DNA from: Annulohypoxylon bovei var. microspora
Taxonomy: Eukaryota; Ascomycota; Sordariomycetes; Xylariales; Hypoxylaceae
NCBI GenBank assembly: GCA_022836615.1
Contig: MU405255.1
Location: 207,382-271,381 of the forward strand
DNA: 64,000 nucleotides
Direction of reading: 5' to 3'
The translations under genes were made by a program, and so were the position numbers. The number at the start of each line of letters is the position of its first letter. Positions within the stretch are counted from its first letter, which is position 1. Positions 22,023-36,300 of this stretch are shown in pieces. The notes beneath the pieces were generated by a model. It had not been told where the DNA came from and did not search any database. It saw only the letters and a program-made list of their open reading frames with translations.

Positions 22023-22748
22023 AAACAATGTTAAATTTGTTGTATAAATGTCGTGGGTTTCGTTTGTTATATGTGGCCCGGCATTTGTGGTACTTTTTCC
22101 CGCATATAAATCCCTATATAAACGCAGGTATTTTTAATGTCCACCCCGAATGCCTTTTAATTGAACTTAAAAAAATCTAAGCGCTTACACTTAATTATAT
22201 ATCCTTCTTTTCTCTTATTTTTCCTTTATTAATCGCAGGTTAAATTTCTTATAATTATGTAATTAATTAAATTTAAAATAAAACTTTCGAATAAACCTTA
22301 TTACATCTTTTATAAATTATTATATAAGTGGTAAATCGGATTAAAAGCTGGTGCATTTAAAAGCTTTTACTTTAGTGGTCCTTGCGATATCCTTTGCGTA
22401 AAGCTTATTCCTTTATATGCAATTATTTTTTAATTTGCTTTGCCAACCACACAAGGGTTTTTAAGGGATATAACCTAGATTAATTAAACGTACTTTTCGA
22501 GATTTATTTAATTATATAATTATAAGAAATTTAATAAAGGATTAAAAAGGTAAAAAGGGAAGAAAAGGGAGATTAAAACGGGGTGTATAAGTTATGGTAA
22601 AGGAAAAGTAAATTAAATTAATTGAATTTCGCCGGTTATTAATACCTTTAATTATATGGCGATTTATATGCGGTTTTAAATACCTTTTAATACCTTTTAT
22701 ATAATAAACGAAACCTACGACATTTATATAATAAATTTAATATTACTT
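22023..22748 (+). mobile_element. TIR element family 1, copy 1 (RIP-mutated)
   Basis: 726-bp degraded copy of the element that is nearly unmutated at 42,441-43,160, same orientation. Corresponding blocks include GGCCCGGCAT..TGTGGTACTTT, TTTTAATTGAACTTAAAAAAATC and the GGCGATTTATATGCGGTTTTAAA stretch near the 3' end. Termini AAACAATGTT and AATATTACTT match the reference AAGCAATGTT/AACATTGCTT by transitions. Flanked by a perfect 8-bp direct repeat TAATAATA (22015-22022 and 22749-22756). Confidence 0.88.
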
Positions 22749-24530
22749 TAATAATAAATGAAAATAATTTTAATAAAATGGTAAATAATAATATAATTAT
22801 TAAATTATAAATTAAAAATTATTAATTAAAATAAATTAAATATATTTAAAGTTTTATATAAATTAATTTATAATATTATTTTAATTTAAATAATAAAATA
22901 TTTTTTTCGATTAAACCGATTATATTAAATTTCCTTAATAATATAATTTTAAAGAAATTAACGAAATATTAATTTTAAATAAAACGTTTTATAATAAAAA
23001 TAAATAATTAATAAAAAATAAATAAAAAAATTATTTATATGAAAATAATTATTTAATATTTAATATATTAATTATTAAATTATTAAAATAATGGTTAATT
23101 AATTTAAAAAAAGAATTTAAATTTAATAAAATTTAATAAATAATAAAATGGAAAATAAAATTCGATAAAATTATTAAAAACTTTTATAAAAAATGGTTAA
23201 AAAAAGATTTAATTAATAATTAAATAAATTTTAAAATATAATATTAAAATTAAAAAAATTAAATGTTTTATATATTAAAAAGTGGTTAAAAAATCACGTT
23301 TATTTAAAAGAATATAAAAAAAATAAAATTAATTAATATTATTAAAAATATAATTAATAAAAACGAAAAAAAAAATTTAAATTTATTTAAAATGGTTAAT
23401 AATTTAAAGTATAATTATAAGCGGTTAAAGTAATATAAGTTAATTTAAACGACGATGTATTATTTTAAAGAAAAAAATTTAAAAAAAGAATGTACGGAAA
23501 AATGTATGGAAAAATGTATGGAAAAGCGTATAAAAAAATGTTTAAAAAAAAAGTTTTTAAAAGAATTATATTTAAAAAAGTCTTTAAAAAAAACGTGAAT
23601 ATTTAAGAAATAAGTTATTAATAATATTAAATAAAAAGCATAAAAGGATCGAATTAATTATATAAAAAGTATTATTAATTAAATAAAATAAAAACGCGGT
23701 TATATAATTACGTAAAAACGAATTAATTAAATATTTTTTATATTTTAATAGTTTTTTTTAATTTTTTAGGTTTTTTTAATTTAAATTTATAAAATTATTA
23801 TCGTTTAATTTATTATTTAACTTATTATCCGATTTATTATTTTTTTAATTTTAAAAAATTAATTGTAAAATAATGTTAAAATAATGAATTTTATTAATAT
23901 TAATAATTTATATTTTAATAAATTATTGAATTAAATAATAAATATATGGAAATTTAAAAAAATAAAATTAATTTAATAAATAAATAAAAGGAAAAATTAA
24001 ATGTATAAAAAAATATATTAATGTTTTAAAATATAACGTTAATAATAATAATTAATGTTTATAATATTAAAATAAATTTTAAATAAACGTTTATAAATTA
24101 CATTATACGTGTAATTTAAATAAAACATATAACATTAATTAATAATAATTAAACGAACATATAAAAATTAAGAAATTTTAAAAGAAACGGGTTTATTACG
24201 GACCAAGTAAATAAAAATAATAAAGTTAATAAAAATATAAAATAATTTTAAAACATAAAATAATTTTAAAATATAAAAATAACCCCGTAAACAACGATTA
24301 TTATAACCTTTTTAAACGTTAATTATTTATATAATTTAAACTTTATAAATTGTTTTTAAAAGGTTAATATTAAAAATTATAATAAAAAAATTATAAAAAA
24401 ATTTAATTATTTACGATTATAAACATTCGGAAAAAATGAAAAAAAATAAAAGATTTAATTATTTATAATTATAAATATTTAAAAGAAAATAAAAGAAAAT
24501 AAAAATAAAAAAATAATAACGAATTTAAAA

Positions 24531-25282
24531 GAGCGTTGTTATTTAGGTTATATCTTTTTTATTATTTAAGTTATACCTTGTTATAAAATTACCCCATTAA
24601 ATTCGAAAACTCGGGCTTTTTATCATTTATTTTGCTATAGTTTTACGAATATGGCTCTTAGTGGTATATAATTAAAAGTATTAAAATGTTAGAATTTAAT
24701 TATATTAAATAAAATTAATTATATTTGGTTTAATTAAATATTAAAAAAGTTATAAACGTTTGAAGTTTAAAAGGTGTTATAACGTATATTATAATGGGTT
24801 TCCAAGCCTTTTACCCCATTATTTACTTAATCGAATATTTAACTTATAAATAATGATTTAATTTTTATATTTTTTTTATATATATCTTATAATATTTTAA
24901 TAAATAATATAAATATAAAACTTAAACCAGGTTTATTCGATTCGAAATTAAATTTTAAATTTTATAAAGAAAGTTTTGAAATTTTATTGATTTTATTCGC
25001 AAAGATATTAAAGAAAATAAATGTAAAAGTTATATATTATAAAAGAATCGTTATATTTCGTTTGATTTTTCCCCGATTTCGATGTAATCAATTTTATTTA
25101 TTACATGGCTTTTTTAATTATTAAATGAATATGATTATAAAATGGTAGTTATAACGGTGGTAAAGTTATTATAAAATGAAAACGAAAAAGCCTGGGTTTC
25201 CGGATTTTAAAAATAAAAATTACCCGGAATTACGTGACATAATTTGGATAATAAAAAAGACATAACCCGGATAATAATGCTT
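24531..25282 (+). mobile_element. TIR element family 2, copy 1
   Basis: 752-bp non-coding element with inverted termini: left GAGCGTTGTTATTTAGG..., right the complement of AAGCATTATTATCCGGG. The inner parts of the inverted repeat (TTTTTTATTATCCAAGTTAT-like) extend it to about 40 bp. Flanked by ATTTAAAA at 24523-24530 and 25283-25290, an exact 8-bp duplication. Homologous end to end to the copy at 29,806. Non-autonomous; superfamily not certain, 8-bp duplication suggests hAT. Confidence 0.82.
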
Positions 25283-25734
25283 ATTTAAAAAGCTTTGAAA
25301 TTTATATATTTTATAAATAATTAAAAACATAAAAATTAAATAAAATTTATAATAAAATTATTAAATTATTATAAAAAATTATAAAAAAAATTTATAAAAA
25401 AAAAATAAACGTATATAAACGAATAAATTAATTAAAGTAATAAATTAATTAAAATTAATTAAAATATAATAAAAAATAATAATTATATTTCATTAATAAT
25501 CATTTATATATTAAGAATTACATAAATAAATTTTTTTTTTAAAATTATTATATTAAAATTTATAAATAAAAAACATTTTAAAATTATTATATTAAAAGTT
25601 AAACCCGATTATTTAATTAATAATAATTAAATAAATTTTAATATTATAAAACGATTTTAAAAACGAATTATTAATTATTACGTTAAAATTCATAAATTAA
25701 ATAATTAATCGATTATTATATTAAATTAAATTAT

Positions 25735-27327
25735 AAGTAATGTTAATTATATTATATATATATCGTAAAGTTTTTACATTATATATAAGCCGGGCATTAT
25801 AAGTATTTTCTTTATTATATAAATCTTTATATAAATATATAAATGATTTAATGTAATGGTTACGTGCTTGGTTTATTTTTATTGCGATGGTTTTTCGTAA
25901 TGAAAAAAAAAGGTTCGAATTCCTTAATTATTACCGATTTTAACGGGTTTTTAAATATGCATTTTAATAAAATTAAACCTTATAACCTTATAATAATAAA
26001 AAAGTGCTTAAGTGGTAATGTTATTTAAACGTAAATTAAGTTTAAATTTTTCGAAAGGTTAAGTATTTTAAAAAGGTTATTATTTTTAAAGTTATTAAAA
26101 TTATCGTTATTATATTTTTAAAAGTTTAAAAATAAATCGTTAATAATTAAATGATGGTAAAAGAATTGTGTTATTTTAATAAATTATATTAATAATATAA
26201 AAGGTATGTTTTTTATTTTATATTTATTTTTTTTAAAAACGATGATTTAATAATATATAAATGAAATTATAATGCGATGTAAATAATTTAATATTATAAA
26301 TAATATTTAATTTACTTTAAAATAAATTATATAATAAAAAATCCTTTAATTTAATTAAAAGTAAAAGATAACCTTTTTAAGTTACGGCTTTAAATATTAT
26401 ATAATAAAATATAATCGAAGAAAAATTTAAAAAAAGAAAAAAGGGGGGGATTATAATTATAATATAAAAAATTAAAATTAATTATAAAAAAATAAAAGAT
26501 TTTTTATTTTAATTATTATAAGATTTTCCTTTTATTTTTTAATAAAATAAGTATATAAATTTATTTATAATAAAAAAAAATAATATATAATTAATGAAAT
26601 GTTACTTTAATTATGCAAACATTTATTTGTGGTAATTTTATATATTATATAATTAAATATAATTATATATTTAAATAAATCGGTGTAAAATAAATAATAA
26701 TAATAATAATAATAATATAAATATATATACTTTTAATGTTTATTTTATATACATTTTTAATTAAACTTAAAAAAATTTATACGTTTATATTCATTTATAT
26801 ACCTTTTTAATTTATTTTTTACCATTTTTTTAATTTTTCGTTAAACCTTTTATAATTACATAAATATATAAATTTCGTAAAAACCTTTTAATTAATTTAA
26901 ATTATATTATTTAAAAATAATTATATAAATAATAAATTAAATTAAAAGTTATTACATTTAAAAAATATTAATGAAATTAATTTTATAATACCTTTTATAT
27001 AATTTTTTTAATTTTATATATAATTACTTTTTAATTTAATTTATTAATTATAAAATAATTTATAAAAAATATAATTTAAGCCATTTAAACGCATTTTTTA
27101 AAATTTATTTAATTATATAATTATAAAAAATAAAACTTTAAATTAAAAAAGTGGGAAACGAGGGATTATAATAATTTATAAATGGATGTAAAAAAAAAAA
27201 ATTAAATTTATAACGAGCTGGTATTTTTAATTATATAACGATTTATATAAAATTTAAAATACTTTATAACATTTTATATATAACGCGGCAAATCGGTAAC
27301 ATACATATAACGCGGTTAATATTATTT
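25735..27327 (+). mobile_element. TIR element family 1, copy 2, split by a SINE
   Basis: Left part 25735-25841 and right part about 26728-27327 are RIP-mutated family-1 sequence; between them lies the SINE at 25842-26714. Termini AAGTAATGTT / AATATTATTT. The near-terminal CATACATATAACGCGGTTAA matches the reference CATACATACAGCGCGGCCAA with CpG sites kept. Flanked by TAAATTAT at 25727-25734 and 27328-27335, an exact 8-bp duplication outside the whole composite. Confidence 0.86.
25842..26714 (+). mobile_element. tRNA-derived SINE, copy 1
   Basis: About 872 bp. The head carries Pol III promoter-like boxes: TAATGGTTACGTGCTTGG (A box, about 25855-25872) and GGTTCGAATTCC (B box, 25912-25923), about 55 bp apart as in a tRNA. 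The tail ends in (TAA)n. Flanked by ATATAAATATATA (25829-25841 and 26715-26727), 13 bp, as expected for target-primed insertion. No coding region visible. Inserted inside TIR family 1 copy 2, so younger than it. Confidence 0.8.
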
Positions 27328-29805
27328 TAAATTATTAATTATAATATAAAATTTAATTAATAAAAAAAATTTAAATAAATAAACTTAACATTAATAATAA
27401 TAAAATTTTTATTATAAAAAATTCATTTAAATTATAATATTAAAAAAACTTTATTAATTAAACGTTTTATATAAAATAAAATAAAAAATAATTTATTTAT
27501 ATAAAGTAATATTTATTATACATTTCATTTAAATTATTATATTAAAATAAGTTTTAAAAAAACTTTAAAAATTTAAAAAATAAATAAATAATTTTATTAA
27601 TTAAATACCGTAATAATAAATTAAAATAAATTACTTTAATAAATTAATTTAAAAAAATATATTAAAAAATATAAAAAATACATGGATATAAAAAAATACA
27701 TAAATATAAAAAAAATTATATAATATATAAAATGAAATAAAAACGCGCTTTTAACGTGATTAAAAAAATGTTTATAAATTTATTTCGTATAATATATAAA
27801 TAAAATTATAATTACTTGCGATTTATTAATTTATTATTAACGTGGCACCGAATATCGGATGATTATTTTAATAATATATAATAATGGTCGCGGAATTTTA
27901 ATATTAATTTTTACTTTAAATTATTACGTAATTATATAATAATTTTAATAATAATATTATTTTTTTTATATTATTTTTTCTTTTATTTTTTATTATTAAA
28001 ATAACTTTTATTTATTTAATATATTTATAATAAAAACGAAAATAAAAGTTATTATTTTTAAATTTAAGTTTAATTTAATTTTTTATTATTATTAATATAA
28101 ATTTATTATAATTTATATTATTAAATTTAAATATAATTTTTTTATTAAATTTTTTCACCGTTTTTATAATATTACGTATAAATCCATTATTATGAAATTC
28201 GAATTATATATAAAGTTTTTTATTTTTTTTTTATTTTTTTAAAATTTCCGAATGTTTAATATTATTTTATAACTTTTAAAAATTACGTGACTTTTATATT
28301 AATTTTATTTAATATAATTTTTTTAATAAAATTAATATTTATTATTTTAAATATTTTAATATAAATGTATTATTATTTTTTAACGTATTTAATAATAATA
28401 ATATTCATTATAATATCGTTATAAATGTTTAAATTAAAAATGAAAATTATAATAAATACATGAAAAAAACGTGAACGTTTATTATTTAATTTATAAAATA
28501 AATTAATTAAAAGTTTTAAAATATACGATTTTATTTTTTTAATAAATTATAATTTATTTAATTTAAATACCATTATTATAATTTTTTAAAATTTTATTTT
28601 TTATTAACTTTTTATTAAATAATATTATTTTTATATTTATAAATATTTAAAACATATAAAATATTAATTTACTTTAAATTTTAATTATTAAGATTTTTTT
28701 ATTTATAAATTTATATTAAAGTTTAAAAAAAAATTCGGTTATATAAAAATTAATAATTTTATTTATTTATTTTAAAACTTATAATATATTAAAAATTATA
28801 TACATTTTTATATTAAATTATTTTTATAAATAAATATTATTAATAATTTTATTAACATTATTTATTTTTATATTAATTTATATTAATATTTCGATAAATA
28901 TTATTTTATTATTATATTTAAACTTAATTTTAATAATAATAAAAAATACAAGTTTATAATACATATAATTAATTTTTTTAATAAAATAATTTAATGTTTT
29001 ATAAAAGTTTTTTAATAATTTTAAAATAAAAAATTATTAAAATTTTATTAAAATTTTATATTAATTTTTTTTCACACGTTTTACTTTAATATTTTTAAAA
29101 ATTTTAATTACTCGGTTAATTATAAAAATAAAAAATTAAAATATATAATTTCTTTTATTTAAATAATCCATTAATAATGAAAAAAATAATATTTTCTTTA
29201 AATATATAAAATTAAATATATTTAATAAAAACTTTAAATTTTTTAAAATTTTTAAAATTAATGATAAATGTTTTTATTTATAATTAAATGACGAAGAAAT
29301 GTTTTTTTAATGAAAATATTAAAAATAATATTTATTTTAATTAATTATATTTATTTAATCGGTTTTTTAATTAATTATTTAATTTAATAATTTTTATAAA
29401 TAATAATAATTATAAAAATTTAAAAGTAAATAAAACGTTTTATTTTTTTATAAATTTTAATTTAAATATATTAATATTATTTAATATCATGGTAAATAAT
29501 ATAATTAATTTTAATAAAAAACTTACGATTATATTTTTATTTTAATTTAATTAAATTTATTTAAAAACTTTTAACGTAATTATTAAATTTTTTAATTTTT
29601 ATGGTTTTAATGTAAATTAATTAATGAAAAAAAAAATTCTTAATTAAATATGTTTTTTATAAATACTTTTAAAATTATTAAAAACGTTATAAAATATTAA
29701 AACGTTTTATTTAAATGGTTAATTTATGTATTTTTATTTATTTATTTTTATATACGATTTTAAATTTTAAAAACGTTTATTTTAATTTATTTTATATTAA
29801 TTAAA

Positions 29806-30517
29806 AGCGTTGTTATCCGGGTTATGTTTTTTTTATTATCCAAGTTATATTTTATTATAAAATTATTTCATTAAATTCGAAAACCCGGGCTTTTTATTAT
29901 TTATTTTATTATAATTTCACGAATATACCTTTTAATAATATATAATTAATACGATTAAAACGTTAAAGTTTAATTATATCGGGTAAAATTAATTACATTT
30001 AATTTAATTAAATATTAAAAAAATTAAAAACGTTTAAAATGTAAAAAGCGTTATAACGTACGTTATAATAAGTTTTTAAGCCTTTTATCCCACCAACCAT
30101 TTAATTAAACATTTAATAATTTAATTTTTATATTTTTTTTATATATATTTTATAACATTTTAACGAATAATATAAATATAAAATTAAAATTAAAATTATT
30201 TAATTCGAAATTTAATTTTAATTTTTTTAAAAAAGGGTTTAAAATTTTATCGATTTAATTTATAAAAATATAAAAGAATATATATATAAAAGTTAATTAT
30301 ATATTATAAAAGAATCGTTATATTTCGTTTAATTTATTTCCGATTTTAATGTAATTAATTTTATTTATTATATAACGTTTTTAATTATTAAATGAATATA
30401 AATATAAAATGGTAATTATAATGGTAATAAAATTATTATAAAATAAAAATAAAAATTACTTGGAATCACGTGACATAACTTGGATAATAAAAAGGACATA
30501 ACCCGGATAATAACGTT
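29806..30517 (+). mobile_element. TIR element family 2, copy 2
   Basis: 712 bp, termini AGCGTTGTTATCCGGGTTATG and complement of AACGTTATTATCCGGGTTATG, inverted repeats at least 40 bp. Exact 8-bp duplication TAATTAAA at 29798-29805 and 30518-30525. Same orientation as the copy at 24,531; the two differ mainly by transitions. No ORF. Confidence 0.83.
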
Positions 30518-31308
30518 TAATTAAATGGTAATTTATATATTTATATTAAAAATTTTAATTAATTTTTTTATTTTATAATTACGGAATATTATAATATATT
30601 TATAAAATATAATATAAATATTTTATAAACGTAAAGTAAATTTTTTTAATTATTATAATATAAAAGTTATTTTATTTAAAAGTTATTTTATAAAAAAAAG
30701 GTTTTAAAATGAAAATAAAATAAATTATAATTATTATATTAACTTCCTTTTAAAAAAAAAAATTAAACGTTTTTATTTTATTTCTTTTATAAATTATTTT
30801 TATTATTTTTATTTTATTTTTTTAAATTTCTTTTTATAATTATAATAATATTTTTAAATGTTTTATAAAAGCTTTTCCCGATTTTTTTAATATTTTTTTA
30901 ATATTTTTTTAATTTTAAAAAAATTATTAATAATTCCTTAAATTTATTATTTTATGTTTAAAATTTTTACATAAATATTTACCGTTTTTTTAAAAAGGCT
31001 TAATGTTTTTTATTTAATATTCATTTAATTTTTTTCCATTTTTAACTTTTTTTTAAATGGTTTATTTTTTTATTTTAAAAGGAAATGTTTTTATAATTAT
31101 TAAATTATTTTAAAATATAAAATAAAATGTAACCGAATTTTTTTATTATATCCTTATAAATTTATAAAATTATTAATTAATAAAAAATTATTTTATCGAA
31201 TTTTAATATAATTCTTTTATTCCATTTTCCGTTTTAAATTTTATTATATATTATAAAAACGTTTTTTATATTTATTTAAATTTTTACGTTATTTAAATAT
31301 TTATTTAA

Positions 31309-32176
31309 ATGATTTAACACAATGGTTACGTGCTTAGTTTATTCTTATTATAATGGTTTTCCGTAATAAAAAAAAGAGGTTTAAATCCCTTAATTACCAC
31401 CAATTTTAATAAATTTTTAAACATGTATTTTAATAAAATTAAACTTTATAATTTTATAATAATAAAAAAATATTTAAGTAATAATATTATTTAAACGCAA
31501 ATTAAGTTTAAATCCTTTAAAAAGTTAAACATTTTAAAAAAGTTATTACTTTTAAAATTATTAAAGTTATTATTATCATATTTTTAATAATTTAAAAATA
31601 AACCGTTAACGATTTAAGCGATAATAAAAAAATTATTTTATTTTAATAAACTATACCAATAAAATAAAAGGTATACCACCACCTTATATTTACTTTTCTT
31701 AAAAATAAGGACTTAATAATATATAAATAAAATTATAATGTAATATAAACAATTTAATATTATAAATAATATTTAATTTATTTTAAAATAAATTATATAA
31801 TATAAAAACCTTTTAATTTAATTAAAAATAAAAAATAATTCTTTTAAAATTATAACCTTAAGTATTATATAATAAGGTATAATCAAAGAAAAATTTAAAG
31901 GAAAAAAAGGAAAAGTTATAATTATAATATAAAAAACCAAGATTAATTATAAAAAAATAAAAGGTTTTTTATTTTAATTATTATAAAGTTTTTTATTTAT
32001 TTTTTAATAAAATAAATATATAAACTTATTTATAATAAAAGAAATATAACGTATAATTAATAAAATGTTATTTTAATTATATAAATATTTATTTATAATA
32101 ATTTTATATATTATGTAATTAAGAAATAATTATATACTTAAGTAAATTAATGTAAAATGAATAATAATAATAATAA
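31309..32176 (+). mobile_element. tRNA-derived SINE, copy 2
   Basis: 868 bp, full-length homologue of the copy at 25,842. A-box region AATGGTTACGTGCTTAG near 31321-31337, B-box region GGTTTAAATCCC near 31378-31390 (RIP form of GGTTCGAATCCC), (TAA)n tail. Flanked by a perfect 15-bp duplication TAAATATTTATTTAA (31294-31308 and 32177-32191). Confidence 0.84.
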
Positions 32177-33062
32177 TAAATATTTATTTAATTAAATTTA
32201 TATAAAATGGTAAATAATTTTTTTTAAATTTAAATCCGATATTAAAAAGAATTTTATAATTATTTATATTTAATATTTTTTAAAATTATTTACTTTTAAT
32301 ATTAATTATTATTAATTTTTTAATAATTATTTTTTTTTTATTCGTGTTTCGAATATTATAAAAATATTTAATTATATAATTTTATTTAAATAATTTTTTT
32401 TAATTTTTTTTCGAATTTTTTATTTTTCGTTTAATATAATAATTTTTTTTATATAAAAACGTATTATTATCGAAATGTTTTAATTATACGTTTTTTTATT
32501 ATATTCGTTTTTTATAAATAATTAATAAAATTAAATATAAATAAATATTTAATTAATTATTTAAAAGTAAATATAAATAAATCCGGTTTAATTAAATTAA
32601 AATTAATAAAAATAAATAATCGTAAATGGAATTAATTTTTTTAAAAAAGTTTAATTTAATTAATGTAAAGTTATTATAAATAAATAAACGTTAATAAAAT
32701 TTATATTTTAAAAACAATTAATGGAATTTATTTTTTAAAAATAAATATAAATAAATTTCTTTTTTTAAATATAAATATAAATGAATAAAACTTAAATGAA
32801 AATATTATAATTAAAATAAAATTATTTAAAAGAAAATATATTTAAAGTTATAATTAAAATAAAATTAAAAATAAAATTATAATTAAAAAATTAAATAAAA
32901 ATGTTATAATAAAAAAATAATATTTAAAAAAATAAAAACGAAATTATAATTAAAAAAAATATTTTAAATAAATATAATATATATTAAATAATAAACATTA
33001 ATTTAAACGTTAATTAAATTAAAAATATTTAATTATTTTTATTTATTTTTTATTTTACGAAA

Positions 33063-33278
33063 TGTCACGGCGAGCAGGTTTTAGATCGGGACAAAGCTTA
33101 TGCGACGGCGGGACCACGTACTTTATTAACGAGAATATTTAAAGTGAAAAATTAAAAGAAAAGAAACCACGAAGTGGTTTCTTTTAAAAGGTCTTTATAT
33201 ATTGGCCCTGCGGCCGGAACATTAATTAGCCGCTCCGTTAATATACTTTAAAAGTAGCGGCAATTGAACGCCGTTACA
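33063..33278 (-). mobile_element. Solo LTR, family A
   Basis: 216-bp LTR with TG...CA ends (TGTCACGG...CGTTACA on the plus strand). In minus orientation it has TATATAAAG followed downstream by AATAAA, the usual U3-R order. Flanked by a perfect 5-bp duplication CGAAA (33058-33062 and 33279-33283) with no internal region, so a product of LTR-LTR recombination. It keeps far more G+C than its surroundings and than the LTRs at 41,718 and 57,379. Confidence 0.88.
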
Positions 33279-33324
33279 CGAAATAATTATATTTATATGT
33301 TAATTTTTAAAATTATTTTAATAA

Positions 33325-36300
33325 TGTGCGTTTAAATTTTTTAATCGTATGGAATATTATTTATATGTAATAAATGTTATTTTATATTAATAAAAGTAAA
33401 TTTATATAATTAATTATTAATTAATTTAAGTTTTATAATTAATTAAATTTATATGCGATTTAAAGTTATTTTAATAATTAACGTTTATTATTGCAAATGG
33501 TTTAAACGTTATTATAAAAACTTTTAAATTAAAGATTTATATTATTATTATTTTTATTATAATTATTCGTAATTATTATAAACGTAATTTTTTTTATAAT
33601 TATTATTGGTTTTATTTAAGCATTTATTTACTTATATATTATAAGTTTTATATAAAGTGGCCGTCGTTTACGTACGCCGGGAATAAGTTATTATTATTAT
33701 ATTTATTAAGGAATATTAATTTTTTTAAGTTATATAATTAATAAATATTACTTTAATAATAACGGTAAATTTTTTACGGGTTATCGTAATATGGTTCATG
33801 TTTATTTATTTATTATTATATTTTTAACATTTAATTTTTAAAAACGTAAATATATATTAAACTTTTTTTTTTTTGCAGGTATATTTTTATTTGTTTTTAA
33901 AATGTTTTTATATTATTATAATAATTATAAATTATAAAAGCTTTATATTATATTATTAATTACTTTTAAGTTGCGGTTTTTTTTTTAATTAATTCGCGAG
34001 TATATTCGGCGTATTTAATAAGTGGTTAATTTTAAAAAGGTTACGTATTAAATATTAAAAAGAAATTATTATAATTATTAAGTTTAATAATATGGTTATA
34101 AATGGTTAAAGTTTATTAAAATAAATTAAATAAGTTCGTAATTATAAAATTCGTTTAATGTTTTTAAAATATGATTTTTTTTAAATTATTATTAACTTTT
34201 TTTATTTTATTATTACCTTTAAAGCGTAAAGGAATGATTAGTTTTATAATGGAATCGTGTTATTAAGTTTAGTTTATAATTTTATAGCCGACGAAATTTT
34301 AAGCATTATTAAATATTTATTTTTATAAATAATTAAACGTTTTTTTAATCTTTATAAATAATGGGATATAATTAACGAATTTTATTAATAATATTATTTT
34401 AACTTTTATTTAATTAATAACGTATTCGATTATTATTAATATTGCCGTTTATTTTAAGAACGTATAATTAATTATTTAATGCGTGAGCGGTGTTAAAAAA
34501 TATATTAATTATAAATTTAATAATAATGTATTTGGTTTTTTTATTAATTAATAAAAAGGATATTTAATTATAATTTAATGTGTTATTAACGTTATTTTAA
34601 AATGTTAAAGTAATTTTATTACTTTTTTAAATATTATTTTAATTATAACATATTTTCGATTATAATATATGTTTATTAATTAACGAATTATATTATTATA
34701 TTTTAATATAAGTTATATATTTATTACATTAATTATTATTCCCGTTACATATGGGAGGTTTTTAAATGTTTTAATATATTTCGAAATTTTATATAATTAA
34801 TTTTAATGTTTAATGAAATGTTTTTTTATTTATTTTTTTTTATTACCGTTAAAAAGTTTATTTTTTATAATAAATGTTTATAAATTATTTAAAGGTTTAA
34901 TTAATTAAGTTTATAAAAGTATTAAATGGGTTTTATTATTATTTCGTTTTTATTAATTAGTAAAACTTTATTTATTAAGTTTAAATTAAAAGGTTTAAAT
35001 AAGTAATTTATTAATATGTGAACTTTATTAAAGCGATAAATGATTTATATATTATAATGTTTAATAATATTTAAAAAACGTATGATTTTAATAAGTTATT
35101 TAATTTTAATATTAATTAATTTAAACGATTTATGGTTTATAATTATTATAATTTCTTTTCTTTTTATTTAATGGTGTTAATGTTATAATAATAATATAAT
35201 TCTTAATAATTCTTTTTTTTAAATTAAATAATATATTTACATATCCGTGAGCTTTTTAAAAAAAATAAACCATTAGGTGTAAAACGTTTTAATTATTATG
35301 AAAATATAATTAAAATAAAGTTGCTTTAACGTGTAATTTATTAACGTTTAATTTAATTATTAAAGGTAATTTTTAATTAAATTATTATATTATTAACATG
35401 GTAATAATTAAATTATAAATCTTTTTTTATATTATTATCGTTTTTACGTTTAATTTAATAAATTTACCTTTAAGTTTATTCGTAAAGGTTATTAACGGGG
35501 TTATTATTATTAAATAATTTTTTATTAAATGTTTAAAATAATTTATTATATTAATAAATGCTTTGATTTATGTAATTATTTTAAGCTTAAAACGATTTTT
35601 AATTATTATTACTTTAATTAAATTTACCTTAATGTTAACTTTAAAAATAATAAAACTAAGAAAAACTTTTCTTTAATAAAAAACTAAGATTTAAAAGTGT
35701 TAATAATTATGTTATATGCCGCGAAGCGTTTAAAGATTATTAAAAGTTATTTATGTAATTATTTTTTTATATTAATTTATATTATTATGTTATTTAATAA
35801 TTTAATTAATTATTTAATGAAAAGAATTATAATTTCTTTTATAAGTGTTTAAAATATTATTAAAGCGTTTATTAAATTAAATGGCATTATTATTTATTTA
35901 TATATTTTAAATGAGGTTATGAAAACCGTTTTTTTACGGTGAGGTTTATATATAAATATGTGTTAAAACTTGTTTTTTAAATTAATGAAAGCGTATTATT
36001 TGTAATTTAATGCCTTTTAAATTTAATTTATGGTATTAAATAATAAATATACGTTTTTTTTATACGTTTATTAATTTTTTAATAATCGTAATAAAAACGT
36101 TAAATTATATTTAAATTTATTTTATTTGGTATAACCGTTTAATTAAGTGTTTTTTTAAAGGTAAATAATAATAATAAAACTTAAAAACTTTTATTTTTTT
36201 AAATAATTTTTCCTTCGTATTTTTTAACGAATTTATGTAATGTTTATTTTTATTATAGGTTGTATTTTTTTGAAAAAAGCTTTATAAATGGAAAGTTATT

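Noticed and set aside
33985..34050. Possible copia C-terminal motif on the minus strand of element C
   Set aside because: A short peptide reading I-L-A-N-stop-L-K-K could be a RIPed M-L-A-D-x-L-T-K, but no RNase H or RT block could be read next to it, so the superfamily is left open.
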